Shown here: one piece after another, positions 7,232 to 13,590 of the stretch | Layout: each line of letters opens with the position of its first letter | Position numbering within the stretch: position 1 is the first letter of the stretch | DNA from: an uncultured Clostridia bacterium | GTDB taxonomy: Bacteria; Bacillota; Clostridia; TANB77; CAG-508 | DNA: 13,832 nucleotides | NCBI GenBank assembly: GCA_934120135.1 | Contig: CAKOTK010000014.1 | Coordinates: 1-13,832 of the forward strand | Reading direction: 5' to 3' | The notes under the pieces: generated by a model | Database searches by the model: none | The model's input: only the letters and a program-made list of their open reading frames with translations | What the model was told of the DNA's origin: nothing | Translations under genes and position numbers: made by a program

Positions 7232-8458
7232 ATGAAGGATTTATTAGTAGTAATGAAATTTACAATGAAAGATATGATAAAGAGAAAATCTTTCATAATA
7301 TCAACCATTATTTTTCTAATTATGATAGTAGTTGGATTTAATATTCCAAATATACTAAAATCAATAAATGGAGAAGATACTAGCGATAAATTAGTTATAG
7401 TAGACGAAGGAAATATATTTGAAGGTTCACTTGAAAGTCTAAAAAATGCAGATACAGGATATGAAATAGAAATATCAAATGTAAAATATGAAGAAATAAA
7501 AGAAAAAATAAATAATGACGAAATTGAATCTGCAATAATTGTTGAAAAAACAAATAATAATGTAAAGATTAGATACATAGTAAAAAATACAACTATGATG
7601 ACTAATGTTCCAGATGACATAATTTCTATGATGAATTCATTATATTCTAATTTACAAATAAGTAAATTAGGATTAACAGAGAGTCAATTACAATCAATTA
7701 CTCCAAATTTTGACTATGAATTAGAGCAAACTGAAGAAGAAAAAGCTAATGGAAATGTATTTGCTATAATGCTACTTTCAATTGTATTATTTTATGCTAT
7801 ATATTTTTGTGCATATCAAGTATCAAGTTCTATTACAACAGAAGAAACATCAAAGATTATAGAAACGCTAGTTACTTCAACATCTCCAAGAACAATTGTA
7901 TTAGGCAAAACCATTGGAATAGGTGTGGTTGGACTATTACAATTGATATTACTAGTTGGAACAGCACTAATAAGTGCTAAAGCATTTTTAGATCCAGAGT
8001 TAATAAATAGTATATTAGATATATCTGCAATAACTCCATATTTAGGAATTATTACTGTTATATATTTTATATTAGGATATTTAGCTTATGCTTTATTATA
8101 TGCATTAACAGGTTCTACTGTAAGTAAGCCTGAAGATATTCAATCAGCTAATGGACCTGTAGCAATGCTTGCAGTAATAGGATTTTATTTATCATATTTT
8201 ACAATGATGAATCCAACAAGTAGTTTAAATGTGTTTGCTTCAATATTTCCAATTTCATCACCATTTTGTATGCCATTTAGAATAATGATGGGATTAGCAA
8301 GTACAACAGATGTTTTAATATCAATTGCTGTTTTGATTATAACAATTTTAGTAATAGCAAAAGTTACAATAAAGATATATTCAAATGCTATTTTAAACTA
8401 TGGAACTAAAATGGGAATAAAAGATATAATGAAAATGTATAAGGATAAGAATAATTAG
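7232..8458 (+). CDS. ABC-2 type permease, NatB/YhaP-like
   Basis: 408 residues from the ATG at 7232; AGGTGA at 7221-7226 serves this start better than the in-frame GTG at 7223. One N-terminal membrane helix (about 20-37) is followed by a soluble extracytoplasmic domain (about 40-170) and a C-terminal block of five or six helices starting near NVFAIMLLSIVLFYAIYF. The TTEETSKIIETLVTSTSP segment, followed by GKTIGIGVVGLLQ, is the conserved ABC-2/NatB core. Partner of the preceding ATPase. Last gene of the operon. No classic terminator is visible behind it, only repeat copy E3 and a T7 run at 8512-8518. Confidence 0.9.
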   Translation: MKDLLVVMKFTMKDMIKRKSFIISTIIFLIMIVVGFNIPNILKSINGEDTSDKLVIVDEGNIFEGSLESLKNADTGYEIEISNVKYEEIKEKINNDEIESAIIVEKTNNNVKIRYIVKNTTMMTNVPDDIISMMNSLYSNLQISKLGLTESQLQSITPNFDYELEQTEEEKANGNVFAIMLLSIVLFYAIYFCAYQVSSSITTEETSKIIETLVTSTSPRTIVLGKTIGIGVVGLLQLILLVGTALISAKAFLDPELINSILDISAITPYLGIITVIYFILGYLAYALLYALTGSTVSKPEDIQSANGPVAMLAVIGFYLSYFTMMNPTSSLNVFASIFPISSPFCMPFRIMMGLASTTDVLISIAVLIITILVIAKVTIKIYSNAILNYGTKMGIKDIMKMYKDKNN

Positions 8459-8464
8459 GAGTTG

Positions 8465-8508
8465 CTTCATCTGCCACAGGCAGCGCTCGTTGATTCATTG
8501 GCTAATAG
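8465..8508 (-). repeat. Partial tRNA-associated repeat, copy E3
   Basis: On the minus strand this reads as the 3' 44 bases of E1/E2, including the second hairpin CTGCC-TGT-GGCAG and the CGAGCG that precedes it, and ends within the first hairpin (GCTATTAGCC). The tRNA-antisense 17-mer is absent. It starts 6 bases after the permease stop, so in the operon mRNA it would form a small 3' hairpin. Confidence 0.8.
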
Positions 8509-8552
8509 TAATTTTTTTGATATTTGAAGGTTTACAAAAAATTGAAAATTAT

Positions 8553-8581
8553 TTGACAGAGTTAAAAAAATGTGCTATTAT
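8553..8581 (+). promoter_or_regulatory. Consensus-type promoter of the small RNA
   Basis: TTGACA (8553-8558, exact consensus), a 17-base spacer and TATTAT (8576-8581). No open reading frame with a ribosome binding site follows before the terminator at 8633-8664, so the product is an RNA starting near 8588. Confidence 0.85.
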
Positions 8582-8587
8582 ATAAAT

Positions 8588-8664
8588 ACACTAAACAATG
8601 TACTCTAGTTCGGCTGTGTTATATTGTTTACTAGTATGTGTACCTGTAATGCACATACTTTTTT
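8588..8664 (+). ncRNA. Candidate antisense small RNA (about 77 nt)
   Basis: Bounded by a consensus promoter and a strong terminator. Two hairpins: TAAACAAT/ATTGTTTA (8592-8599/8623-8630) with a 23-base loop, and the terminator stem AGTATGTG/CACATACT (8633-8640/8652-8659) with loop TACCTGTAATG. The first loop carries AGTTCGGCTGTGTTATAT (8607-8624), which can pair with the start-codon region of the minus-strand small gene (8913-8931): 8 bp, one bulged base, then 10 further pairs of which one is G-U. The terminator loop is complementary over 9 bases to the terminator loop of that same mRNA. This is the expected design of a trans-acting antisense regulator, like RNAII of the Fst loci; expression is untested. 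Confidence 0.72.
8633..8664 (+). terminator. Terminator of the small RNA with complementary loop
   Basis: Perfect 8-bp stem plus a closing T-G pair, T6 tail (8659-8664). The loop ACCTGTAAT (8642-8650) recurs at 8780-8788 in the facing terminator. Confidence 0.9.
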
Positions 8665-8763
8665 ATTGTATAGAAAAAATTGAAATCTTTAACTATAAAC
8701 AAGGTTAAGTTATCTTGGACTGTGCATATTTGCAAAGCAAAATGTACATGTGGCATTTATACT

Positions 8764-8801
8764 AAAAAAGTAGGAAAGCACCTGTAATACTTTCCTACTT
8801 T
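8764..8801 (-). terminator. Terminator of the minus-strand small gene
   Basis: Perfect 12-bp stem AAAGTAGGAAAG/CTTTCCTACTTT (8767-8778/8790-8801), 11-base loop, and T6 when read on the minus strand (8769 to 8764). The loop of this transcript (AUUACAGGU) is the exact complement of the small-RNA terminator loop. Confidence 0.9.
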
Positions 8802-8818
8802 CGACTATGTATGACACT

Positions 8819-8929
8819 TTAGTCTTTACTCTTTTTTGTTTCTTCTAATTTAGATTGAAGACTATTGTTTTTATCTCTTTCTGCTAAAAGCTGTTCAACT
8901 AAATTTAGAATAAGTTCGGCTTGTGTCAT
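8819..8929 (-). CDS. Small 36-residue amphipathic protein, candidate target of the facing small RNA
   Basis: Reads MTQAELILNLVEQLLAERDK, then a Asn/Ser/Lys/Glu-rich tail ending KKSKD. AAAGGAGG (complement of 8938-8945) is 8 bases from the ATG at 8929; another ATG at 8934 is closer and stops after two codons, so it is not the main start. The N-terminal 16 residues form an amphipathic helix and the tail is hydrophilic; there is no true membrane helix. It has its own promoter (8993-9021) and terminator (8764-8801). I do not recognise the family. The antisense arrangement recalls type I toxin-antitoxin mRNAs, but the protein is less hydrophobic than Fst, Ldr or TxpA, so toxin function is only a hypothesis. 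Confidence 0.75.
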   Translation of the reverse strand: MTQAELILNLVEQLLAERDKNNSLQSKLEETKKSKD

Positions 8930-8992
8930 ATCATATACCTCCTTTCCGCCTTTATGTAAAAGACTGCCTTCTGACATTGAAAGGTTGGTAAT

Positions 8993-9021
8993 ATTTTACA
9001 ATATTTTTTGGCAGTATTCAA
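8993..9021 (-). promoter_or_regulatory. Promoter of the minus-strand small gene
   Basis: On the minus strand: TTGAAT (9021-9016), a 17-base spacer and TAAAAT (8998-8993). The predicted start near 8986 puts CCUUUC (8984-8979) almost at the 5' end, complementary to GAAAGG (8946-8941) in the Shine-Dalgarno region of the same mRNA. Confidence 0.7.
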
Positions 9022-9088
9022 GCGAACAAGACAAATTTATATAATAAATATAAAAATAAGAGATATTTTATGCATATTCATAAACTCG

Positions 9089-9164
9089 CTTCATCTGCCA
9101 CAGGCAGCGCTCGTTTGTTCATCAGTTAATAGCTTCGCTATAACACCGATAGGTCGTTGGTATA
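9089..9164 (-). repeat. 76-bp tRNA-derived palindromic repeat, copy E2
   Basis: Inverted copy of E1 (404-479), 73 of 76 bases identical. One difference changes the loop of the first hairpin from AAA to GAA. It starts, on the minus strand, right after the terminator of tRNA-Asn (9205-9280), so it takes the same position relative to that tRNA as E1 does on the left, though much closer. Confidence 0.88.
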
Positions 9165-9201
9165 AAATAAAAAAGAAACAGATTTTAATATCTGCTTCTT
9201 T
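9164..9201 (-). terminator. Terminator downstream of minus-strand tRNA-Asn
   Basis: Stem AAAGAAACAGAT/ATCTGCTTCTTT (9172-9183/9190-9201, one mismatch) with a T-rich tail on the minus strand. It begins 4 bases after the tRNA CCA. Confidence 0.82.
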
Positions 9202-9204
9202 TAT

Positions 9205-9280
9205 TGGCTCTCCATGTTGGACTCGAACCAACGACCTATCGGTTAACAGCCGAGCGCTCTACCAACTGAGCTAATGGAGA
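9205..9280 (-). tRNA. tRNA-Asn (anticodon GTT), CCA encoded, second copy
   Basis: Reverse complement is identical over all 76 bases to the tRNA at 84-159, including the C27-U43 mismatch. Unlike the first copy it is not next to rRNA and has its own promoter (9301-9329) and terminator (9164-9201). Confidence 0.97.
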
Positions 9281-9300
9281 ATATTTTTAAAACTGAAGTT

Positions 9301-9329
9301 ATTATAGTACACATTATACCAAAGTGCAA
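9301..9329 (-). promoter_or_regulatory. Promoter of minus-strand tRNA-Asn
   Basis: On the minus strand: TTGCAC (9329-9324), a 17-base spacer and consensus TATAAT (9306-9301), 20 bases before the tRNA 5' end. Confidence 0.88.
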
Positions 9330-9358
9330 TAGTTTTTATACAAAAAATTAAAAAAGTA

Positions 9359-9387
9359 TTGAAAATAAAAAAATGTTATGGTATTCT
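9359..9387 (+). promoter_or_regulatory. Probable promoter of the prepilin-like gene
   Basis: TTGAAA (9359-9364), a 17-base spacer and TATTCT (9382-9387). The leader to the TTG start at 9653 would be about 260 bases, unusually long, and contains two inverted repeats (9389-9416 and 9460-9502). Confidence 0.6.
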
Positions 9388-9388
9388 T

Positions 9389-9433
9389 AAGTAAGATATG
9401 TACAAGTATCTTACTTTGTTTTTTTGTAAGATA
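9389..9433. promoter_or_regulatory. Inverted repeat at the transcription start plus a third half-site
   Basis: AAGTAAGATA (9389-9398) and TATCTTACTT (9407-9416) are perfect 10-bp arms followed by TGTTTTTTT; a further GTAAGATA lies at 9426-9433 and could pair with the middle arm instead. If RNA starts at about 9394, the first arm is only partly transcribed, so an operator is as likely as an attenuator. Confidence 0.55.
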
Positions 9434-9446
9434 AAAATCTGACCTT

Positions 9447-9515
9447 TGCACATTGACTTTTTAGTTGTATGAAAGGATAAAATCGACTGAGTTACAACTA
9501 AAGTATGCACATTGA
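9447..9515. promoter_or_regulatory. Leader hairpin flanked by a 10-base direct repeat
   Basis: TGCACATTGA occurs at 9447-9456 and 9506-9515, bracketing a perfect 10-bp inverted repeat TTTAGTTGTA/TACAACTAAA (9460-9469/9493-9502, 23-base loop). It lies in the long leader of the prepilin-like gene. I do not recognise a known riboswitch class. Confidence 0.5.
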
Positions 9516-9652
9516 AAATTAAATAGAGTAAACCTGCGAAATACAGTTAAAAATGAGCAAATGTGCATAAAAAGAGAAAAAAGTGTACATATTAAAAATA
9601 CAAAATGAAAAAAGCTAAAATAAAAAACATAAGAAATAGGAGGAAGATAATC

Positions 9653-11035
9653 TTGAATAAAAAAGAGAATAAAATAAGTAAAGAGATAAAAATAAATAAA
9701 AAATCAGCAAGAAGAAATTACTCAAATCAAACAGGTATTACTCTAATTGCGTTAGTAGTAACTATTGTGGTCTTACTAATACTTGCAGGAGTAAGTATAA
9801 ACGCAATATTTAGTGATAACGGAATAATAGAAAAAGCCAAAGATGCTCAAAACAAAATGGACCAAGCAACACAAAATGACTTAGACGCAATAGATGGTTT
9901 AAGCAATTGGATAGATAGTAAAACAAATGAAAATGCAGGTGGAAGTACAGGAGGAAATACAACAACTAGTGATTTGCCAAGTGTAGCAAATAAAACAATA
10001 CCATATTATCCAGATAATACATTTACAAAAGTAGAAGGAACAGATTTAAGTAATGGATTAGTAATAAAAGATGCAGAAGGAAATGAATATGTATGGATAG
10101 AAGTACCAAAAACTGCAGAAGTATATCCAACAGCAGGATTAAAAATAACAAATTTTACAGAAACCGAATATACAGCAATAGAAACAGATTTGCACACATA
10201 TACGGATTATTATAGAAATGGAACAAGTTATAAAGACACATATTATTCAGATGCTACAACAGGATTAACAAGTGAAAAATATACAGAATTAAAACAAAAA
10301 ATGTTAAAAAGCGTATATGAAAATGGAGGCTTTTGGATAGGGAGATATGAGGCCGGAATAACAAAAAATAGAACTTCAACAATTGAAGCAACAACAACAG
10401 AACTACTATCAAAACAGGGAACAGTAGAAAATGCAGTATATCCATATAATTATGTAACATGTAGTCAAGCACAAACATTGGCAAGTCAATTATCAACAGG
10501 AAAAAATTATACAAGTAGTTTAATGTTTGGAGTACAATGGGATTTAGTATTAAAGCACATAGAAGTAAAAGAAGGAACAGATGATACTAAATTAGCAGCA
10601 ATAAAAACAGCACTTCGAAGTGATAGTTCAAGTTGGGGAAATTATAAAGAGGCAAGTTTTGAAATAAATAGAGGAAAATATGCAAAATATGCAGCATTAA
10701 CTACATGGTATAATTATAATAATGAAAGTGGACTAGCAAATTGCGTAACATATGCAAATGGAAAAAGTACAAAACTTTCAACAAGTTCATATGGTAACAC
10801 AATATTATTAACTACAGGATCAAGTGATGAATGTAAAAAAATGAATATATACGATTTAGCTGGAAATGTATATGAATGGACATTAGAATATACCTCTGAT
10901 ACCAGCCGTCCTTGTGCTGGTAGGGGTGGCAGTTACACCGGCCATGGCTCGTACTATCCAGCTTCTAACCGTAACACCTACCGTACGACTGACAGCAACG
11001 ACGGCCTTGGATTTAGGACCTCACTTTACAAGTAG
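9653..11035 (+). CDS. Prepilin-like surface protein with FGE/C-type-lectin-like C-terminus, probable DGR target
   Basis: 460 residues from a TTG start with AGGAGG 9 bases upstream; an in-frame ATG at 9605 lacks such a site. A basic leader ends QTG (Gly28), followed by ITLIALVVTIVVLLILAGVS, a class III signal/prepilin helix in which the usual Glu5 is Ala, as in many Clostridial proteins of this type. A Gly/Thr linker (about 91-105) leads to a formylglycine-generating-enzyme-like (C-type lectin fold) domain with NEYVWIEVPK, GGFWIGRYEAG, and the NIYDLAGNVYEWT, RGGSY and GLGFRTSLYK end motifs. The last 40 or so codons are strikingly G+C-rich and resemble a DGR variable repeat. Probably a surface-exposed, diversified binding protein; the ligand is unknown. 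It is followed by a terminator (11164-11206). Confidence 0.85.
   Translation: MNKKENKISKEIKINKKSARRNYSNQTGITLIALVVTIVVLLILAGVSINAIFSDNGIIEKAKDAQNKMDQATQNDLDAIDGLSNWIDSKTNENAGGSTGGNTTTSDLPSVANKTIPYYPDNTFTKVEGTDLSNGLVIKDAEGNEYVWIEVPKTAEVYPTAGLKITNFTETEYTAIETDLHTYTDYYRNGTSYKDTYYSDATTGLTSEKYTELKQKMLKSVYENGGFWIGRYEAGITKNRTSTIEATTTELLSKQGTVENAVYPYNYVTCSQAQTLASQLSTGKNYTSSLMFGVQWDLVLKHIEVKEGTDDTKLAAIKTALRSDSSSWGNYKEASFEINRGKYAKYAALTTWYNYNNESGLANCVTYANGKSTKLSTSSYGNTILLTTGSSDECKKMNIYDLAGNVYEWTLEYTSDTSRPCAGRGGSYTGHGSYYPASNRNTYRTTDSNDGLGFRTSLYK
10901..11032 (+). other. Candidate DGR variable repeat (VR)
   Basis: Over 10901-11020 I count 68 G+C in 120 bases, against 33 in the 120 bases before. Codons switch from AT-ending to NNC/NNT types that can derive from AAC/AAT by adenine substitution: agt, tac, acc, ggc, cat in one cluster and aac, cgt, aac, acc, tac, cgt, then gac, agc, aac, gac, ggc in another. 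They sit between invariant positions such as RGG, NR and GFR. This is the position and composition expected for a VR in a C-type-lectin-fold target. The matching template repeat and reverse transcriptase are not in the window. Confidence 0.75.
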
Positions 11036-11141
11036 TAGCACTGACCACTGGTTCGATAAACTAGAAAAAATGAACAAATACGATGTTAGCGCTAATGCGT
11101 TTAACACGTACTTTAGCGCATCAAATGCTAACTGCAATTGA
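11036..11141 (+). other. Post-VR segment with imperfect stem-loop, possible retrohoming signal
   Basis: Still richer in G+C (38 of 100 at 11041-11140) than the local background. It carries an inverted repeat: GTTAGC/GCTAAC (11085-11090/11127-11132) enclosing ATGCG/CGCAT (11095-11099/11117-11121). In phage BPP-1 a hairpin just downstream of the VR aids retrohoming; by analogy this could serve the same purpose, though the distance from the VR is larger here. A frame reading from within the VR across this segment is open to 11141 but has no start signal. Confidence 0.4.
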
Positions 11142-11163
11142 TACTAAAGTAACGGTGTATATA

Positions 11164-11206
11164 ACATATATGGTGTGTAAGAAAATTACACGCCATATGT
11201 TTTTTT
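11164..11206 (+). terminator. Rho-independent terminator of the prepilin-like gene
   Basis: Stem ATATGGTGTGTAA/TTACACGCCATAT (11168-11180/11186-11198, one G-T pair), 5-base loop, T7 tail (11200-11206). Confidence 0.92.
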
Positions 11207-11239
11207 ATGCTCAAAATGTCATTTTTTAAAAGATAATAC

Positions 11240-11268
11240 TTGCTAAACTGTTTAAATAAAGATAAAAT
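11240..11268 (+). promoter_or_regulatory. Promoter of recD2
   Basis: TTGCTA (11240-11245), a 17-base spacer and TAAAAT (11263-11268), about 57 bases before the TTG start. Confidence 0.6.
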
Positions 11269-11324
11269 AGATAGAGTAAAATGATTTAATAAGTATTAAA
11301 CAGTAAAATAGTGAGGTATTAACT

Positions 11325-13548
11325 TTGGAGATTAAAGGAAGAATTAGAGATATTATTTATCGTAATGAAATAAATAGCTATACAATTGCAACATTTGAAA
11401 CAGATGAAGAAGAAACTACTGTTGTGGGTTATCTTCCTTTTATTGAAAAAGGTGATAATCTAAAAATAACTGGTAATTTTGTTGAACATCCTGAATATGG
11501 TAGACAATTAAAAATTGAGACTTTTGAAAAGTTAATGCCAGAAGATTTAGATTCAATAGAAAATTATTTAGCAAATGGAAAATTTAAGGGGATAGGTCCT
11601 GCAACAGCTAAAAGAATGGTTAATACTTTTGGCAAAGATGTAATAAATATTATTAAATTTGAACCTGAAAAGTTATCTTGTATAAAAGGAATTACTGAGG
11701 AAAAAGCAATCGAAATTTCGCAAAGCTTTAATGAAAATTGGGAAGTATGGCAAATTGTTAGTTATCTAGAAAAATTCGGAATTGGTCCACAAAGTGCAGA
11801 AGGAATATATAAAAAACTAGGGCCAAATACAATAACGACAATAGAAGAAAATCCATATATTTTAATAGATTTGACAGTTAGGGTTAACTTTGCACAAATA
11901 GACCAGATTGCTATAAAAATGGGAATGGATTTAGAAAATGATAAACGTATTAGAAGCGGTATAAAATATGCACTTAAATTATCTACTAATAATGGACATT
12001 GTGCAGTATTATATGAAAATTTGATTCAGTTTGTAAAAGATTTACTAAATGTTTCAGAATCGATGATAGAAAACAATATTATATTTTTGAAAACAAAAAA
12101 TGAAATTGTATTAGAAGATAGAGAAAATCAGGAGTGGGTATATTTATATAATTATTATGTGGCTGAAAAAAATGTTGCTGAAAGTTTGATAGCTTTAGAT
12201 AATTATTTAAATGTAAAAGAAATTAGTAATTTTGAAAAGAAATTAAAGAAAATTGAAAAACATTCTGATTTAGAATTATCTGAAAAACAAAGAGAAGCGG
12301 TAATTGCAGTTCAAGAGCATAATGTTTGTGTAATTACTGGTGGACCGGGTACAGGAAAAACTACTATAATAAAAACAATAATTGAAATGTATAAACAAGA
12401 GGAGAAAAAGGTTGTACTATGTGCACCTACTGGAAGAGCCGCTAAAAGAATGAGTGAATCTACTGGAGAAGAAGCTAAAACTTTGCATAGATTATTAGAG
12501 ATTGGAAAAACAAGCTCAGATGAGTTACAAAATATAGATCCAAATGTAGAAGTTGAGCCCCTAGATGCAGATGTGATTATTGTTGATGAAGTATCAATGG
12601 TTGATATATTTTTAATGAATTATTTATTACAAGCAATTTATAAAGGAACCAAACTAGTATTAGTTGGAGATAGTAATCAGTTACCATCAGTTGGACCAGG
12701 AAATGTATTAAAAGATATTATACAATCTGAAAGACTTACTACAATTACATTAAACAAAATTTTTAGACAAGCAGCTAAGAGTAAAATTATTTTAAATAGC
12801 CATAAGGTAAATGAGGGCATTAGTATTTTTAGTAAAGATGAACAAAACGAAAATGAAGAATTATTAGAAGACTTTTTCTTTATAAATGAAACCAATAAAT
12901 TAAAAGTGCTAGAGAATATAATTTCACTATGTACAGGAAGACTAGAAAAGTATGGAAACTATACTTTTGCTCAAAACATACAAGTAATTAGTCCAACAAA
13001 AAAAGGAGAACTTGGAACCAAAGAATTAAATAAGAGTTTGCAACAAGCTATAAATCCGGAATCAGAAGAAAAGAACGAAAGAAAGTATATAGATTCTGTG
13101 TTCCGTGAAGGTGATAGAATAATGCAAATAAAAAATAATTATGATATTTATTGGGAGAAAAGAGAATCTACACTTGAAATGGGCAAAGGCGTATTTAATG
13201 GAGAATATGGAACAATACTAAATATAGATGAAGTAGAGAAAAAAGTAAAGATTAAGTTTGATGACGATAAATTAGTGTGGTATAACTTTGATGAGCTTGA
13301 GCAAATAGAACATTCATACTGCATTACCGTGCATAAGGCTCAACGGAAGCGAATTTGATGTAGTTATTATGCCAATAGTACAGGCTGCGCCAATGTTACT
13401 TACTCGTACATTACTATACACTGCAATGACAAGAGCAAAAAAATTACTTATTTTAATTGGAAATCCTAATATTATAGAATTTATGACGCAAAATGCAGAT
13501 AGTAAAAAAAGAAATACAGGGTTAGAATTTAAATTGAGAAATTTATAG
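11325..13548 (+). pseudogene. recD2: RecD2-type SF1 DNA helicase, frameshifted near the C-terminus
   Basis: From a TTG start (GTGAGG at 11311-11316) the frame runs 677 codons to a TGA at 13356-13358. Seen in order: an N-terminal OB-like region; helix-hairpin-helix repeats (about 77-135, FKGIGPATAKRM and IKGITEEKA); Walker A GGPGTGKTT (339-347); CAPTGRAAKRM; Walker B DEVSM (421-425); GDSNQLPSVGPG (448-459); and late motif YCITVHKAQ (665-673). After Gln673 the expected continuation GSEFDVVIMPIVQAAPMLL appears only in the next frame and runs to a TAG at 13546-13548, including the YTAMTRAKK helicase motif VI. One extra base, most simply the C at 13344, explains this; repaired, the protein is 740 residues, the normal RecD2 length. 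The short product would lack the motif VI arginine and should be inactive. Sequencing error or real mutation cannot be told apart. Confidence 0.9.
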
Positions 13549-13555
13549 TTTTATA

Positions 13556-13584
13556 TTGACTTCAGTGTTAAAATAATATAAACT
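13556..13584 (+). promoter_or_regulatory. Promoter of the coiled-coil gene
   Basis: TTGACT (13556-13561) with TAAACT at 13579-13584 after 17 bases, or TATAAA at 13577-13582 after 15. Either predicts a start close to 13589-13591. Confidence 0.55.
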
Positions 13585-13590
13585 ATTACC

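Noticed and set aside
7195..7620. 141-codon minus-strand frame opposite the NatA/NatB-like genes
   Set aside because: Shadow of well-supported plus-strand coding sequence, low-complexity Ser/Phe/Ile composition and no ribosome binding site.
8932..8934. Upstream ATG for the minus-strand small gene
   Set aside because: Only 3 bases from the AGGAGG core and stopped after ATA by TGA; the next ATG at 8929 has ideal spacing.
9008..9274. 88-codon plus-strand frame ending GSPCWTRTNDLSVNSRALYQLS
   Set aside because: It runs through repeat E2 and is antisense to tRNA-Asn; the C-terminus is the familiar spurious translation of an antisense tRNA, and there is no ribosome binding site.
9605..9652. ATG at 9605 as start of the prepilin-like protein
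   Set aside because: No ribosome binding site before it, whereas AGGAGG lies 9 bases before the in-frame TTG at 9653.
10914..11141. 75-codon frame overlapping the C-terminus of the prepilin-like gene
   Set aside because: The first half is the variable repeat read out of frame and no start signal exists. The last 34 codons look codon-like but are kept only as a possible remnant.
13341..13358. Programmed +1 frameshift in recD2
   Set aside because: CAA CGG A is not a known slippery site and RecD2 is not known to use frameshifting; a mutation or sequence error is simpler.
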